A stretch of 64,000 nucleotides of DNA from Oscillospiraceae bacterium (lineage in GTDB: Bacteria > Bacillota > Clostridia > Oscillospirales > Ruminococcaceae). The DNA lies in assembly GCA_902779915.1 (NCBI GenBank), contig CACZDM010000004.1, positions 88,863-152,862 on the forward strand, given 5' to 3'. A program made the position numbers and the translations under genes. The notes beneath the pieces are model-generated. The model made no database searches. It saw nothing but the letters and a program-made list of their open reading frames with translations, and was not told the DNA's origin. Below are positions 17,060 to 26,058 of the stretch, one piece after another. Numbering within the stretch: position 1 is the first letter of the stretch; each line of letters starts with the position of its first letter.

Positions 17060-17898
17060 GGTGTGTGCTCGTGAAAGTGAGAATTTTAAGCGCGGGAATT
17101 GGAATATTTTTGACATTTTTGATTTTGATATTTTATGAAACTTTAGTTTTAAATTTTTCGGTTTCTGCAATATGTTCTATTATGGTGTATGAAATATTTA
17201 GAATGACTAAAATATATGATAAATCTGTTTTTTCTTTTATAGTTTCAGAAATTTATGCATTTGTCTTTCCTTTTTTAAATATTGGTGAAATTTTAGACTG
17301 GCGTTTGATTTTAACGATGTTATATTTTATTTGCTTATTGTTGGTTTTGTTGAAAAATCATGAAAAAATAAGAGTTAGTGAATTAATTTTTTGTGTCTCC
17401 TTTTGTTTATGTACAATTCACTTTATGACTAATATAATTTACATAAGAGACAATTTTTCTCCATATAGTTTATATTATATACTGCTGTTTTTGTTTATTT
17501 CATGGCTTTGTGACATAGGTGCATATTTTGTTGGAACCAGGTTTGGCAAAAATAAATTGGCTCCAAAGATCAGTCCGAACAAGACTGTTGAGGGCGTTTT
17601 GGGAGGGGTGGCGTTTGCTATAGTTTCAATGGTTGCGTATAATTTCGTTTTTTTAGCAGTGATATATAGTGATATACATGTGAATTTTATTGCGTTATTT
17701 GTGATAATTTTGATTGGAATAGTATTTTCTATACTGGGGGATCTGGTTGCTTCAATAATCAAGCGACAGTATAAAATAAAAGACTTTGGCAGTATAATGC
17801 CGGGACATGGTGGGATTTTGGATAGATTTGACAGTTTAATTTTAGTTTCTGCTATATTATATCCTATAATCCGTATTTTTCCAATTATTAATAAATAA
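17056..17898 (+). CDS. cdsA: phosphatidate cytidylyltransferase
   Basis: 280 aa, with about seven to eight TM helices. It makes CDP-diacylglycerol from phosphatidate and CTP. The C-terminal signature is complete: SIIKRQYKIKDFGSIMPGHG followed by GILDRFDS. The ATG overlaps the uppS stop. GTG 17071, seven nt after AGGTG, would give the more usual N-terminus VKVRILSAG, so the true start may be five codons later. It belongs to the uppS-cdsA-dxr-rseP block. Confidence 0.93.
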   Translation: MRCVLVKVRILSAGIGIFLTFLILIFYETLVLNFSVSAICSIMVYEIFRMTKIYDKSVFSFIVSEIYAFVFPFLNIGEILDWRLILTMLYFICLLLVLLKNHEKIRVSELIFCVSFCLCTIHFMTNIIYIRDNFSPYSLYYILLFLFISWLCDIGAYFVGTRFGKNKLAPKISPNKTVEGVLGGVAFAIVSMVAYNFVFLAVIYSDIHVNFIALFVIILIGIVFSILGDLVASIIKRQYKIKDFGSIMPGHGGILDRFDSLILVSAILYPIIRIFPIINK

Positions 17899-17932
17899 AA
17901 GAATCAATTCTTAAATTTTGGGAGTTTTAAAT

Positions 17933-19081
17933 ATGGTGAAAAATCTCAGTTTGCTTGGCAGCACGGGTTCCATAGGAACGCAAGCTTTGAGTGTTGTGGA
18001 TAATTTGGGAATAAACGTTGTTTCTTTAACAGCAAACAAAAATATTAAACTGATTGAGCAGCAATCCAGAAAGTTTAAACCGGAATTAGTCTGCATATTT
18101 GATGAAAGTTTATATAAAAAATTAAAGTTAAATCTTAAGGACTGTTTTTTAAAGGTTGTTTCCGGCGCCGAAGGGTTGTGCGAAGCTGCGTCCATGGGAT
18201 CGGCAGACATAGTTTTGAATTCTTTGGTTGGGATTTCAGGGCTTTTGCCAACTATGTGTGCGATTGAGAGCGGCAAAGATGTTGCTTTGGCAAATAAAGA
18301 AACATTGGTTGCGGGCGGGGAATTAGTGATTGAAGCTGCAAAAAAACATGATTCTCGAATTTTTCCCGTAGATAGCGAACATTCTGCAATTTTTCAGTGT
18401 ATCCAAGGCAACAAATCCAAGCAAATATCTAAAATTATACTGACGGCTTCTGGCGGGCCTTTTTGGGGAAAATCTCGCAAGTGGCTTGAAAATGCAACGG
18501 TTGAAGACGCTTTAAACCATCCAAATTGGAAAATGGGAAGCAAAATATCCATAGACAGCGCAACCATGATGAATAAAGGGCTGGAGCTGATTGAGGCGGT
18601 TTGGCTTTTTGATAAATCTCCTAATGATATTGAAATTGTTGTTCATCCTCAAAGTATTTTGCACTCAGCTGTTAAATATATCGATAATTCTATTATTGCT
18701 CAATTGGGTTTTCCGGATATGCGCATACCAATTCAATATGCGTTGACATATCCCGATCGTGTTGATTCTGGCGCTGAGTCTTTATCTTTAACAAAATGCA
18801 GCGAGTTGAATTTTTATGAACCGGATCACAAAACATTTAAATGCATTAATATTTGTCGAAAAGCCATAGATAAAGGTGGATTATACCCAACTATTGTTAA
18901 CGCGGCAAATGAAAGAGCAGTTGAGCTTTTTTTGAATGGAACTATAAAATTTTTAGATATTGAGAAATGTGTTTTAGAAGCGATGAAAATGCGAGATTTC
19001 GATAATATTATTTCTATATCATCAATTTTACAAATAGACAAAAAAACCAGAATGTTTGTTGATAATTATTTTAATATATAA
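17933..19081 (+). CDS. dxr: 1-deoxy-D-xylulose 5-phosphate reductoisomerase
   Basis: 382 aa. It converts DXP to MEP in the non-mevalonate isoprenoid pathway using NADPH and a divalent metal. It has NLSLLGSTGSIGTQALSVVD for NADPH binding, ALANKETLVAGGEL, PVDSEHSAIFQC and KMGSKISIDSATMMNKGLE for metal and substrate. ATG 17933 is 8 nt after GGGAG; an upstream TTG (17918) overlaps that site and was rejected. The pathway partner ispG is two genes downstream. Confidence 0.95.
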   Translation: MVKNLSLLGSTGSIGTQALSVVDNLGINVVSLTANKNIKLIEQQSRKFKPELVCIFDESLYKKLKLNLKDCFLKVVSGAEGLCEAASMGSADIVLNSLVGISGLLPTMCAIESGKDVALANKETLVAGGELVIEAAKKHDSRIFPVDSEHSAIFQCIQGNKSKQISKIILTASGGPFWGKSRKWLENATVEDALNHPNWKMGSKISIDSATMMNKGLELIEAVWLFDKSPNDIEIVVHPQSILHSAVKYIDNSIIAQLGFPDMRIPIQYALTYPDRVDSGAESLSLTKCSELNFYEPDHKTFKCINICRKAIDKGGLYPTIVNAANERAVELFLNGTIKFLDIEKCVLEAMKMRDFDNIISISSILQIDKKTRMFVDNYFNI

Positions 19082-19104
19082 TTTTTCATTTGGAGGCCAT
19101 GATT

Positions 19105-20082
19105 ATGGCGATTATTTTAACCATACTGCTTTTCGGAGTGATAATTGTTTTTCATGAGCTTGGTCATTTTTTGACAGCAAAACTCAACAAAATAAAGGTT
19201 AATGCCTTTTCGATCGGCTTTGGCCCCCCAATTTTTAGCTGGAATAGGGGCGAAACCAAATATTCAATCCGGATTTTTCCAATTGGCGGATATGTTGCGA
19301 TAGATGACAATGAATTTGATAATCAAGTCATATATAAACGAATTATTGTTATTATTGCGGGGTCTTTGGTAAATATTCTTAGTGGTTTTTTAGCAATTTC
19401 CATTATTTTGCTCTCTCAAGGAAGTTTTGTTTCAACCAAAGTCGCCTCAGTCACCCCCCAGCAAGACAAGATTCAAGTTGGAGATGACATAAAAAATATA
19501 AATAACCATCAAATTTTTGGCTCGAGTGATCTATCCTTTGAAATGTCAAGAATAGATGATTCTGGTCTGATAAATTTGACTGTTTTGAGAAATGGTGAAT
19601 TGATTGAATTATATGACGTGGGATATTTTACTGAAATAAATGGAAAAGATCAAAAAATTTTAGGGGTGTCTCTTGAGTCTGACAGGCTAGATTTTTCGAA
19701 TTTTTTCAAACAAAGCTTTAATAGTTCAATATTTATAGTGAAATTAACATATGTTTCTATGTGTGATTTGATAACCGGCAAAGCTTCAATCGACAGCGTT
19801 TCAGGTCCTGTTGGTTTTGCCAAATCCGTTAGCGAAAATAAAAGTCTAAATATTTTGTCGATTCTCTCTTTTTTTCCACTGCTTTCAATATATATTGGTC
19901 TGTTTAATTTATTGCCATTTCCGGCGCTGGATGGGGGACGTTTGATATTTTTGCTGATTGAGTTGATATTTAGAAAGAAAATAAAAAAAGAGATTCAGAA
20001 TTATATTAATTTGTTTGGAATATTTGCTTTGATTTGTTTATTTATATTTACAACCTTGAAGGATATTTTTGCTTTTTTTTAA
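19105..20082 (+). CDS. rseP: RIP metalloprotease RseP (site-2 protease)
   Basis: 325 aa. It is an intramembrane zinc protease that cleaves anti-sigma factors and remnant signal peptides. HELGHFLTAK at about residues 17-26 gives the HExxH zinc site. A PDZ domain lies at about 110-185. The C-terminal NLLPFPALDGGRLIFLL supplies the third ligand, and there are four TM helices. ATG 19105 lies 8 nt after GGAGG. The earlier ATG (19099) is only 2 nt from it, and TTG 19090 precedes it. A position between dxr and ispG is standard in Clostridia. Confidence 0.94.
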   Translation: MAIILTILLFGVIIVFHELGHFLTAKLNKIKVNAFSIGFGPPIFSWNRGETKYSIRIFPIGGYVAIDDNEFDNQVIYKRIIVIIAGSLVNILSGFLAISIILLSQGSFVSTKVASVTPQQDKIQVGDDIKNINNHQIFGSSDLSFEMSRIDDSGLINLTVLRNGELIELYDVGYFTEINGKDQKILGVSLESDRLDFSNFFKQSFNSSIFIVKLTYVSMCDLITGKASIDSVSGPVGFAKSVSENKSLNILSILSFFPLLSIYIGLFNLLPFPALDGGRLIFLLIELIFRKKIKKEIQNYINLFGIFALICLFIFTTLKDIFAFF

Positions 20083-20102
20083 ATTTGGAGGTATAATTAA
20101 TA

Positions 20103-21149
20103 ATGCGCAGGAAATTGAAATCAGTTGCTTTGAAAAATGGATATAGATTTGATGGAAAAAAAATATATGTTCAGTCTATGCTGAATAAGCCGTCGCAAGA
20201 TGTTGAAGCTAATGTTTTGCAGGCAAAGCAGCTGGAAAAGGCTGGCTGCGATATTGTTCGGGTTGCTGTTCCAAGCTTTGATGACGTGCGTCTGATTCCT
20301 GCGATAAAAAATCAAGTTGAAATTCCTGTTGTTGCAGACATTCATTTTGACCATCGGCTGGCGGTTGAATCTGTTAGGGCGGGAGCGGACAAAATTCGGA
20401 TAAACCCCGGAAATATAGGCGATCAAAGCAAGGTTAAAGAAGTTGTCGAGGCGTGTAAAATTGCAAATGTTCCGATAAGAATTGGCGTTAATTCGGGCTC
20501 GCTGGAAAAGAATTTACTTTATAAATATTCTGGCCCAAAACCGGAGGCTTTATTGGAAAGCGCTCTAAATAGTATCAATATGTTGGAAAAATTTGACTTT
20601 GATAATATAATTGTCTCTGTGAAATCCTCAGACGTTGTTTCAACAATAAAGGCGTATAGGCTGATTAGCGAAAATTGTGAATATCCTCTGCATTTGGGGG
20701 TTACTGAGGCTGGGACGCGACAGATGGGCATTTTAAAATCAGCGATTGGGATTGGATCTTTGCTGGCTGACGAAATCGGAGAGACGATTCGGGTTTCTTT
20801 GACTGGCGATCCTGTTGAAGAAATTAAAGTTGCGCGTGATATTTTAAAATCGATTAATTTAGAAAAAAACTATATTAAAGTCGTTTCTTGTCCAACATGT
20901 GGAAGAACTAAGATAGACATCATAAATTTAACAAAAAAAGTTGAAAAAGAACTGGAAGGCGTGAAAAAGCCTTTAAAAGTTGCAATAATGGGTTGCGCGG
21001 TTAATGGGCCGGGGGAGGCAAGAGACGCTGACATCGGAATAGCCGGCGGGGATGGACAGGCTTTGCTTTTTAAAAAAGGCCGGATTGAAAGAAAAATAGA
21101 AGAGGAAAAAATTGTTGAAGTTTTGCTGGGTGAAATCAAAAAAATGTGA
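20103..21149 (+). CDS. ispG: 4-hydroxy-3-methylbut-2-enyl diphosphate synthase
   Basis: 348 aa. This [4Fe-4S] enzyme converts MEcPP to HMBPP, the penultimate MEP-pathway step. It shows VQSMLNKPSQDVEANVLQ, a TIM-barrel part with RINPGNIG and IRIGVNSGSLEKN, and the cluster ligands in SCPTCGRTKIDI and GCAVNGPGEARDADIGIAGG. GGAGG precedes the ATG by 9 nt. With dxr it shows that isoprenoids are made by the MEP route. Confidence 0.96.
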   Translation: MRRKLKSVALKNGYRFDGKKIYVQSMLNKPSQDVEANVLQAKQLEKAGCDIVRVAVPSFDDVRLIPAIKNQVEIPVVADIHFDHRLAVESVRAGADKIRINPGNIGDQSKVKEVVEACKIANVPIRIGVNSGSLEKNLLYKYSGPKPEALLESALNSINMLEKFDFDNIIVSVKSSDVVSTIKAYRLISENCEYPLHLGVTEAGTRQMGILKSAIGIGSLLADEIGETIRVSLTGDPVEEIKVARDILKSINLEKNYIKVVSCPTCGRTKIDIINLTKKVEKELEGVKKPLKVAIMGCAVNGPGEARDADIGIAGGDGQALLFKKGRIERKIEEEKIVEVLLGEIKKM

Positions 21150-21232
21150 TATATTCAAATATAACAGACATTAGTTTTTGAATGGCTTTGTTGGCTTTTT
21201 ATCGCAATCAACTATAAATTATAGAAAGAGTT

Positions 21233-24200
21233 ATGGTTATTATGAATGATTTAATTAATATATTTGGGAGGTTGGAAGGCTTTAGGGATGTTTTTGGCAA
21301 TTTTGACAAAACTCAAATTTTGAAGATTATTAAAGCTAAAGATGGTTCATATATTAAAATTTTTGTCAAGTCGGATATTTTGTTTTTTAGAAAAGATTTA
21401 TCAAAATGCGAAGATTTTTTAAAAGAGAATCTAAAATTAAAGGCTGTATATATATATCCTAAGTATAATCCAAACATTTTTGACTCAAAAATTATGCCAT
21501 ATATTTGCGATCAGATGGGGGCGATATCTCCCGTTAGCGCGACCCTTTTGGCCGGTTGCTCAGCAGAGTTTGAAAAAAATATTTTTACAATACACCTAAA
21601 AAATGGGGGGTTGCAAACGCTTTTGAAGCTCAAAGCAGACAAAAAAATTTCCAATTTAACACACGATCAGTTTAGTCTTAGGATTAAAGTTGGGTTTAGT
21701 GGCGTGACTGAGCTTTGCAAAGAAACGAAAGACGAATTAATTGCAGCCAATGCGCGGCGTCAACCTAACGCCAAAAAAGTTCCCCTGGAAGCGGCTGACG
21801 ATGGTCTCGACGAGTTGCCGCCGTTTGACATTGAGGGCTCTGAGTCTGGAAAGAAAAACGATTTGGATTTTAAAGCCTCTAAAGGGCGGGTTGATTTTAA
21901 AAATGAAAGTGTTATTTTTGATGACAGTAATATAACTAACAAAAAACGAAAAATTATTAAAGGCAGGGACATAAATTCGGCTCCAATTGAGATAAGCTCT
22001 ATAAATAGCGTTCAGGCGAACTGTGTTATTTGCGGTGAGATATTTTCGACTAATGTTCATGAATATCGCGAAGGGACGAGGCAGATCAGGACATATTATT
22101 TGACTGATTTCACAAATTCTATTGCGTTTAAAATTTTTTGCCAGTCGGAACATTCAGAAAAATTCAACGCGCTTCGTGAAGGGTCTAGGGTTTTGCTGCG
22201 GGGCAACGTTGAGGATGACAGATATGATAGATCGCTGGTTTTTATGCCTAAAGACATTGTTTTGCTTGAAAAAACAACGCGCCGGGATGAAGCTGAAAAA
22301 AAGCGAGTTGAGCTGCATCTACACACAAATATGTCGTCGATGGACGCGATAACTCCGATCTCGAAATTCATAGAATTGGCCAGCAGCTGGGGGCATCAGG
22401 CGATTGCGATCACGGATCACGGCGTTGTTCAAGCTTTTCCGGAAGCAATCAGCGCTGTTGACAAAATCAGGAAAGAAGGAAAAGAATTTAAAGCAATTTT
22501 TGGCGTTGAAAGTTATTTTATTGATGATTTGGAAAATATTGTGTATGGAGATAAAAATCAGACTCTTGACGAAAAATTTATCATTTTTGACACAGAAACA
22601 ACTGGGCTGAATTTTAAGAATGACCGCCTAACTGAAATAGGGGGGGTTATGCTCTCAGACGGGAAGGTTTGTGATGTTTTCAACACTATGGTCAACCCCC
22701 AAAAATCAATTCCCAAAAGGATAACCGAGATCACTGGGATTGACGATTCTATGGTTGAAAACGCGCCTTTGGAGGATGAGGCCCTCAAGCGGTTTTTAGA
22801 ATTTGCAAACGGGGCGGTTTTGGTTGCGCATAATGCAAATTTTGACATGAATTTTTTGAGCGCTGCCGCAGAGCGAAACAGCATCGAATTTGACTATACT
22901 TTTATCGACACACTCTCTTTGGCTAAGGTTTTATATTCGAATTTGAGCAAATTTTCGCTGGATAAACTCGCAAAACACCTTCAACTCGGAGATTTTAACC
23001 ACCACAGAGCGTCTGATGATGCGAAGATGTTGGCGCGGGTTTTTGTTAAAATGATTGATGAATTAAAGAATAATTATAGTATACATGACATAAGCGAAAT
23101 TAATTCTAAACTAAACGGAAAGATAGATTATAGGCGTCAAAAGGTATATCATCAAATATTGTTGGCAAAAAACAGCGTTGGCTTGAAAAATTTATATAAA
23201 TTGGTTTCGGATGCGCATGTTAAATTTTATTTTAGAAAGCCCAGGATTCCAAAAAGCCTCTTGATCCGCCACAGGGAAGGGCTGATTGTTGGGAGCGCGT
23301 GCGAAAAGGGTGAGGTTTTTGAGGCGGTTGCGAGCGGGGTTGAGTGGAAAAAACTCAAATCTATTGCATCATTTTATGACTATTTAGAAATTCAACCAAT
23401 TCCGAATAATAAATTCTTAATTGAGCAGGGAAGGGTTGAAGATGTTGAGGGTTTGAAAAATTTAAATCGAAAGATTGTTAAACTTGGCCAGGAGCTAAAT
23501 AAGCCGGTTGTTGCAACAAGTGATGTCCATTTTTGTGACCTAAAAGATGCCCAGTATCGCGCTATCATACAGTCTGCGCTGAAATTTCCAAATCCAAGCA
23601 ACCAGCCTCCGCTTTATTTTAGAACAACCCAGGAAATGCTTGATGAATTCGCGTATTTGGGCGAGCAAAAGGCAAACGAAGTCGTTATAGAAAACCCCAA
23701 CAAAATCGCTGATATGATTGATGGAGACATTCGCCCTTTCCCCAACGGAACATATACGCCGCATATCGAAGGATCGGAAGAGGATTTGCGCAAAATAACC
23801 TGCCAGAGGGCTCGAGAAATTTATGGTGATCCGCTTCCAAAAATCGTTGATGACCGCTTGAACCGAGAGCTTGATTCGATCATTAAACACGGTTTTGCGG
23901 TTTTATATATGATTGCTCAAAAGTTGGTTTCTCGGTCTGTTGAGGATGGATATTTGGTTGGGTCGAGAGGATCGGTTGGATCTTCGTTTGTTGCGATAAT
24001 GGCGGGGATATCTGAGGTTAATCCCTTGGCGCCGCACTATGTCTGCCCTGGCTGCAAATATAGTGAATTCATAACAGATGGAAGCTTCGGGTCTGGATTT
24101 GATTTGCCTGCGAAAAAGTGTCCAAAATGTGGAAAAAATTTGAACAGGGACGGACAGGACATTCCATTTGAAACGTTTTTGGGATTTGATGGTGATAAGG

Positions 24201-25639
24201 CTCCGGACATAGACTTAAATTTTTCAGGTGAATATCAATCTCGCGCTCATAAATACACTGAAGAGTTGTTCGGCGAAAAATATGTTTTTAAAGCAGGGAC
24301 AATCTCGTCTGTTGCAAGTCGAACTGCGTATGGCTTTGTGATAAAATATTTGGAAGAGCAGGGGATATCCGCAAATAAGGCGGAGGAAACAAGGCTTGCT
24401 AAAGGTTGCGAGGGAATTAAAAGGACAACAGGTCAGCATCCTGGCGGCATGGTTGTTGTTCCGTCTGGCTATGATATATATGACTTCACGCCAATTCAGC
24501 ACCCCGCGGACGACGCAAAAAGTTCCATAATAACAACGCATTTTGACTTTCATTCGCTTCATGACACAATCTTAAAGCTTGATTTATTGGGTCACGATGT
24601 TCCGACGATGTATAAATATTTAGAGGATTTGACCGGGAAAAAGGTCAGCGATGTTGATATGAGCGACAAAAAAGTCATCAGTTTATTCACATCCACAGAG
24701 GCTTTGGGGGTTGAGAGCTCTGAAATTTATAGCCAAACAGGGTCGCTTTCTTTGCCGGAGATGGGGACGAAATTTGTTCGCCAGATGCTTGTTGACGCGC
24801 AGCCAAAGTGTTTTTCCGACCTGCTTCAAATTTCCGGTTTGTCTCATGGGACGGATGTTTGGCTTGGAAACGCGCAGGACCTGATTAAGGAAGGAACTTG
24901 CAAAATTGGCGATGTTATTGGGACGCGTGACAGCATTATGACTTCGCTTATGCACAAGGGTCTGGAGCCAAAAATGGCGTTTAAAATTATGGAAATCACA
25001 CGAAAAGGCAAGGCGACAAAGCTTTTGACAGAAGAACACAAAAAGCAAATGAGGGATCACGGCGTCCCAGAATGGTTTATTGAAAGTTGTCTGAAAATAA
25101 AATACATGTTTCCTAAGGCCCACGCTGCCGCATATGTTATCGCAGCGATTCGGCTTGGGTGGTATAAAATTTATGAACCACTTGCATATTATGCCACATA
25201 TTTTACAGTTCATGGGGGTGATATAGACGCTGATGCTATTGTTCGCGGAAAGGACGCTGTTAGGATAAGAATTAGCGATTTGATGGCTAAAGGAAATGAT
25301 CGTTTAGCCAAGGAAAATGAAATGTTGGATTCGTTGCTGGTTGCAAATGAGATGCTCAGTCGAGGCTTTGAATTTTTGCCTGTTGACATATATTTATCGC
25401 ATGCAAATCAATATATCGTTGAAGGCGGAAAAATCAGACTGCCGTTTACATGTTTAAAAGGGCTTGGAGAGGCGGCGGCAAAACGTCTTTTCGAGGCGGC
25501 GTCGGACGGAGAATATATATCAATCGAAGACTTGGTTGAGCGGACGGGAGCATCAAAAACTGTTATTGAATGTTTGAAAGAGATGGGCGCTTTAAGTCAT
25601 TTGCCTGAAACCAGCCAAATTAGTTTATTCACATTATAA
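21233..25639 (+). CDS. polC: DNA polymerase III PolC-type
   Basis: 1468 aa. This is the replicative polymerase of Firmicutes. An N-terminal domain and an OB-fold are followed by a PHP domain (VELHLHTNMSSMDA, about 360). The DnaQ-like 3'-5' exonuclease inserted in it starts FIIFDTETTGLNF (about 446). Next come the SRGSVGSSFVA region, a zinc ribbon with two CxxC pairs (CPGC and CPKC, about 940-975), the catalytic DKAPDIDLNFSGEYQ and the C-terminal polymerase tail. All expected parts are present and in frame. The ribosome binding site (GAAAGAG) is weak; ATG 21242 is a possible alternative start. Confidence 0.96.
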   Translation: MVIMNDLINIFGRLEGFRDVFGNFDKTQILKIIKAKDGSYIKIFVKSDILFFRKDLSKCEDFLKENLKLKAVYIYPKYNPNIFDSKIMPYICDQMGAISPVSATLLAGCSAEFEKNIFTIHLKNGGLQTLLKLKADKKISNLTHDQFSLRIKVGFSGVTELCKETKDELIAANARRQPNAKKVPLEAADDGLDELPPFDIEGSESGKKNDLDFKASKGRVDFKNESVIFDDSNITNKKRKIIKGRDINSAPIEISSINSVQANCVICGEIFSTNVHEYREGTRQIRTYYLTDFTNSIAFKIFCQSEHSEKFNALREGSRVLLRGNVEDDRYDRSLVFMPKDIVLLEKTTRRDEAEKKRVELHLHTNMSSMDAITPISKFIELASSWGHQAIAITDHGVVQAFPEAISAVDKIRKEGKEFKAIFGVESYFIDDLENIVYGDKNQTLDEKFIIFDTETTGLNFKNDRLTEIGGVMLSDGKVCDVFNTMVNPQKSIPKRITEITGIDDSMVENAPLEDEALKRFLEFANGAVLVAHNANFDMNFLSAAAERNSIEFDYTFIDTLSLAKVLYSNLSKFSLDKLAKHLQLGDFNHHRASDDAKMLARVFVKMIDELKNNYSIHDISEINSKLNGKIDYRRQKVYHQILLAKNSVGLKNLYKLVSDAHVKFYFRKPRIPKSLLIRHREGLIVGSACEKGEVFEAVASGVEWKKLKSIASFYDYLEIQPIPNNKFLIEQGRVEDVEGLKNLNRKIVKLGQELNKPVVATSDVHFCDLKDAQYRAIIQSALKFPNPSNQPPLYFRTTQEMLDEFAYLGEQKANEVVIENPNKIADMIDGDIRPFPNGTYTPHIEGSEEDLRKITCQRAREIYGDPLPKIVDDRLNRELDSIIKHGFAVLYMIAQKLVSRSVEDGYLVGSRGSVGSSFVAIMAGISEVNPLAPHYVCPGCKYSEFITDGSFGSGFDLPAKKCPKCGKNLNRDGQDIPFETFLGFDGDKAPDIDLNFSGEYQSRAHKYTEELFGEKYVFKAGTISSVASRTAYGFVIKYLEEQGISANKAEETRLAKGCEGIKRTTGQHPGGMVVVPSGYDIYDFTPIQHPADDAKSSIITTHFDFHSLHDTILKLDLLGHDVPTMYKYLEDLTGKKVSDVDMSDKKVISLFTSTEALGVESSEIYSQTGSLSLPEMGTKFVRQMLVDAQPKCFSDLLQISGLSHGTDVWLGNAQDLIKEGTCKIGDVIGTRDSIMTSLMHKGLEPKMAFKIMEITRKGKATKLLTEEHKKQMRDHGVPEWFIESCLKIKYMFPKAHAAAYVIAAIRLGWYKIYEPLAYYATYFTVHGGDIDADAIVRGKDAVRIRISDLMAKGNDRLAKENEMLDSLLVANEMLSRGFEFLPVDIYLSHANQYIVEGGKIRLPFTCLKGLGEAAAKRLFEAASDGEYISIEDLVERTGASKTVIECLKEMGALSHLPETSQISLFTL

Positions 25640-25662
25640 ATTTTCAAAGGAGTTGCATTTTT

Positions 25663-26034
25663 ATGATTAGAAGAGATTATGAATATGAGCAGGTTGAGTT
25701 TATATCCAAACTTTTATATACCATACTTTTTCCACAAAAGTCTAAAAAATTCAACATAAACGATTATAAATTCGACACAAGATCCTTGGAGCTGAAACTA
25801 GATTTGATGGATTTGATCAAAAAGAACAAATTTAATGATGCTGAAGACATGCTTTTTGAGCATATTGCCGAAGATGAGAGGGAAAATCGAGGAAATGGGA
25901 GCTTGAGGGTTGCGGTTTGGTTTTATCTTCAGCTCAACCATATTGACAAAGAGACTTTGGAGGCGAATGACTTTTCGAGAAGGGAAGTCTTGGAGGGAAT
26001 TCAAGAAATAGAGCAAAAAGCGATGAATAGTTGA
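25663..26034 (+). CDS. conserved small protein, DUF6483-like
   Basis: 123 aa, soluble and acidic, without TM segments. The opening IRRDYEYEQVEFISKLLYTIL and the later DLMDLIKKNKFNDAEDMLFE resemble a family of small Firmicutes proteins of unknown function (DUF6483, assigned from memory). AAAGGAG precedes the ATG at 25663. It sits 23 nt after polC and 24 nt before recQ, so it is probably cotranscribed with them. No catalytic residues are evident. Confidence 0.6.
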   Translation: MIRRDYEYEQVEFISKLLYTILFPQKSKKFNINDYKFDTRSLELKLDLMDLIKKNKFNDAEDMLFEHIAEDERENRGNGSLRVAVWFYLQLNHIDKETLEANDFSRREVLEGIQEIEQKAMNS

Positions 26035-26058
26035 GTTTGATTGTTTTTAGGAGAAATA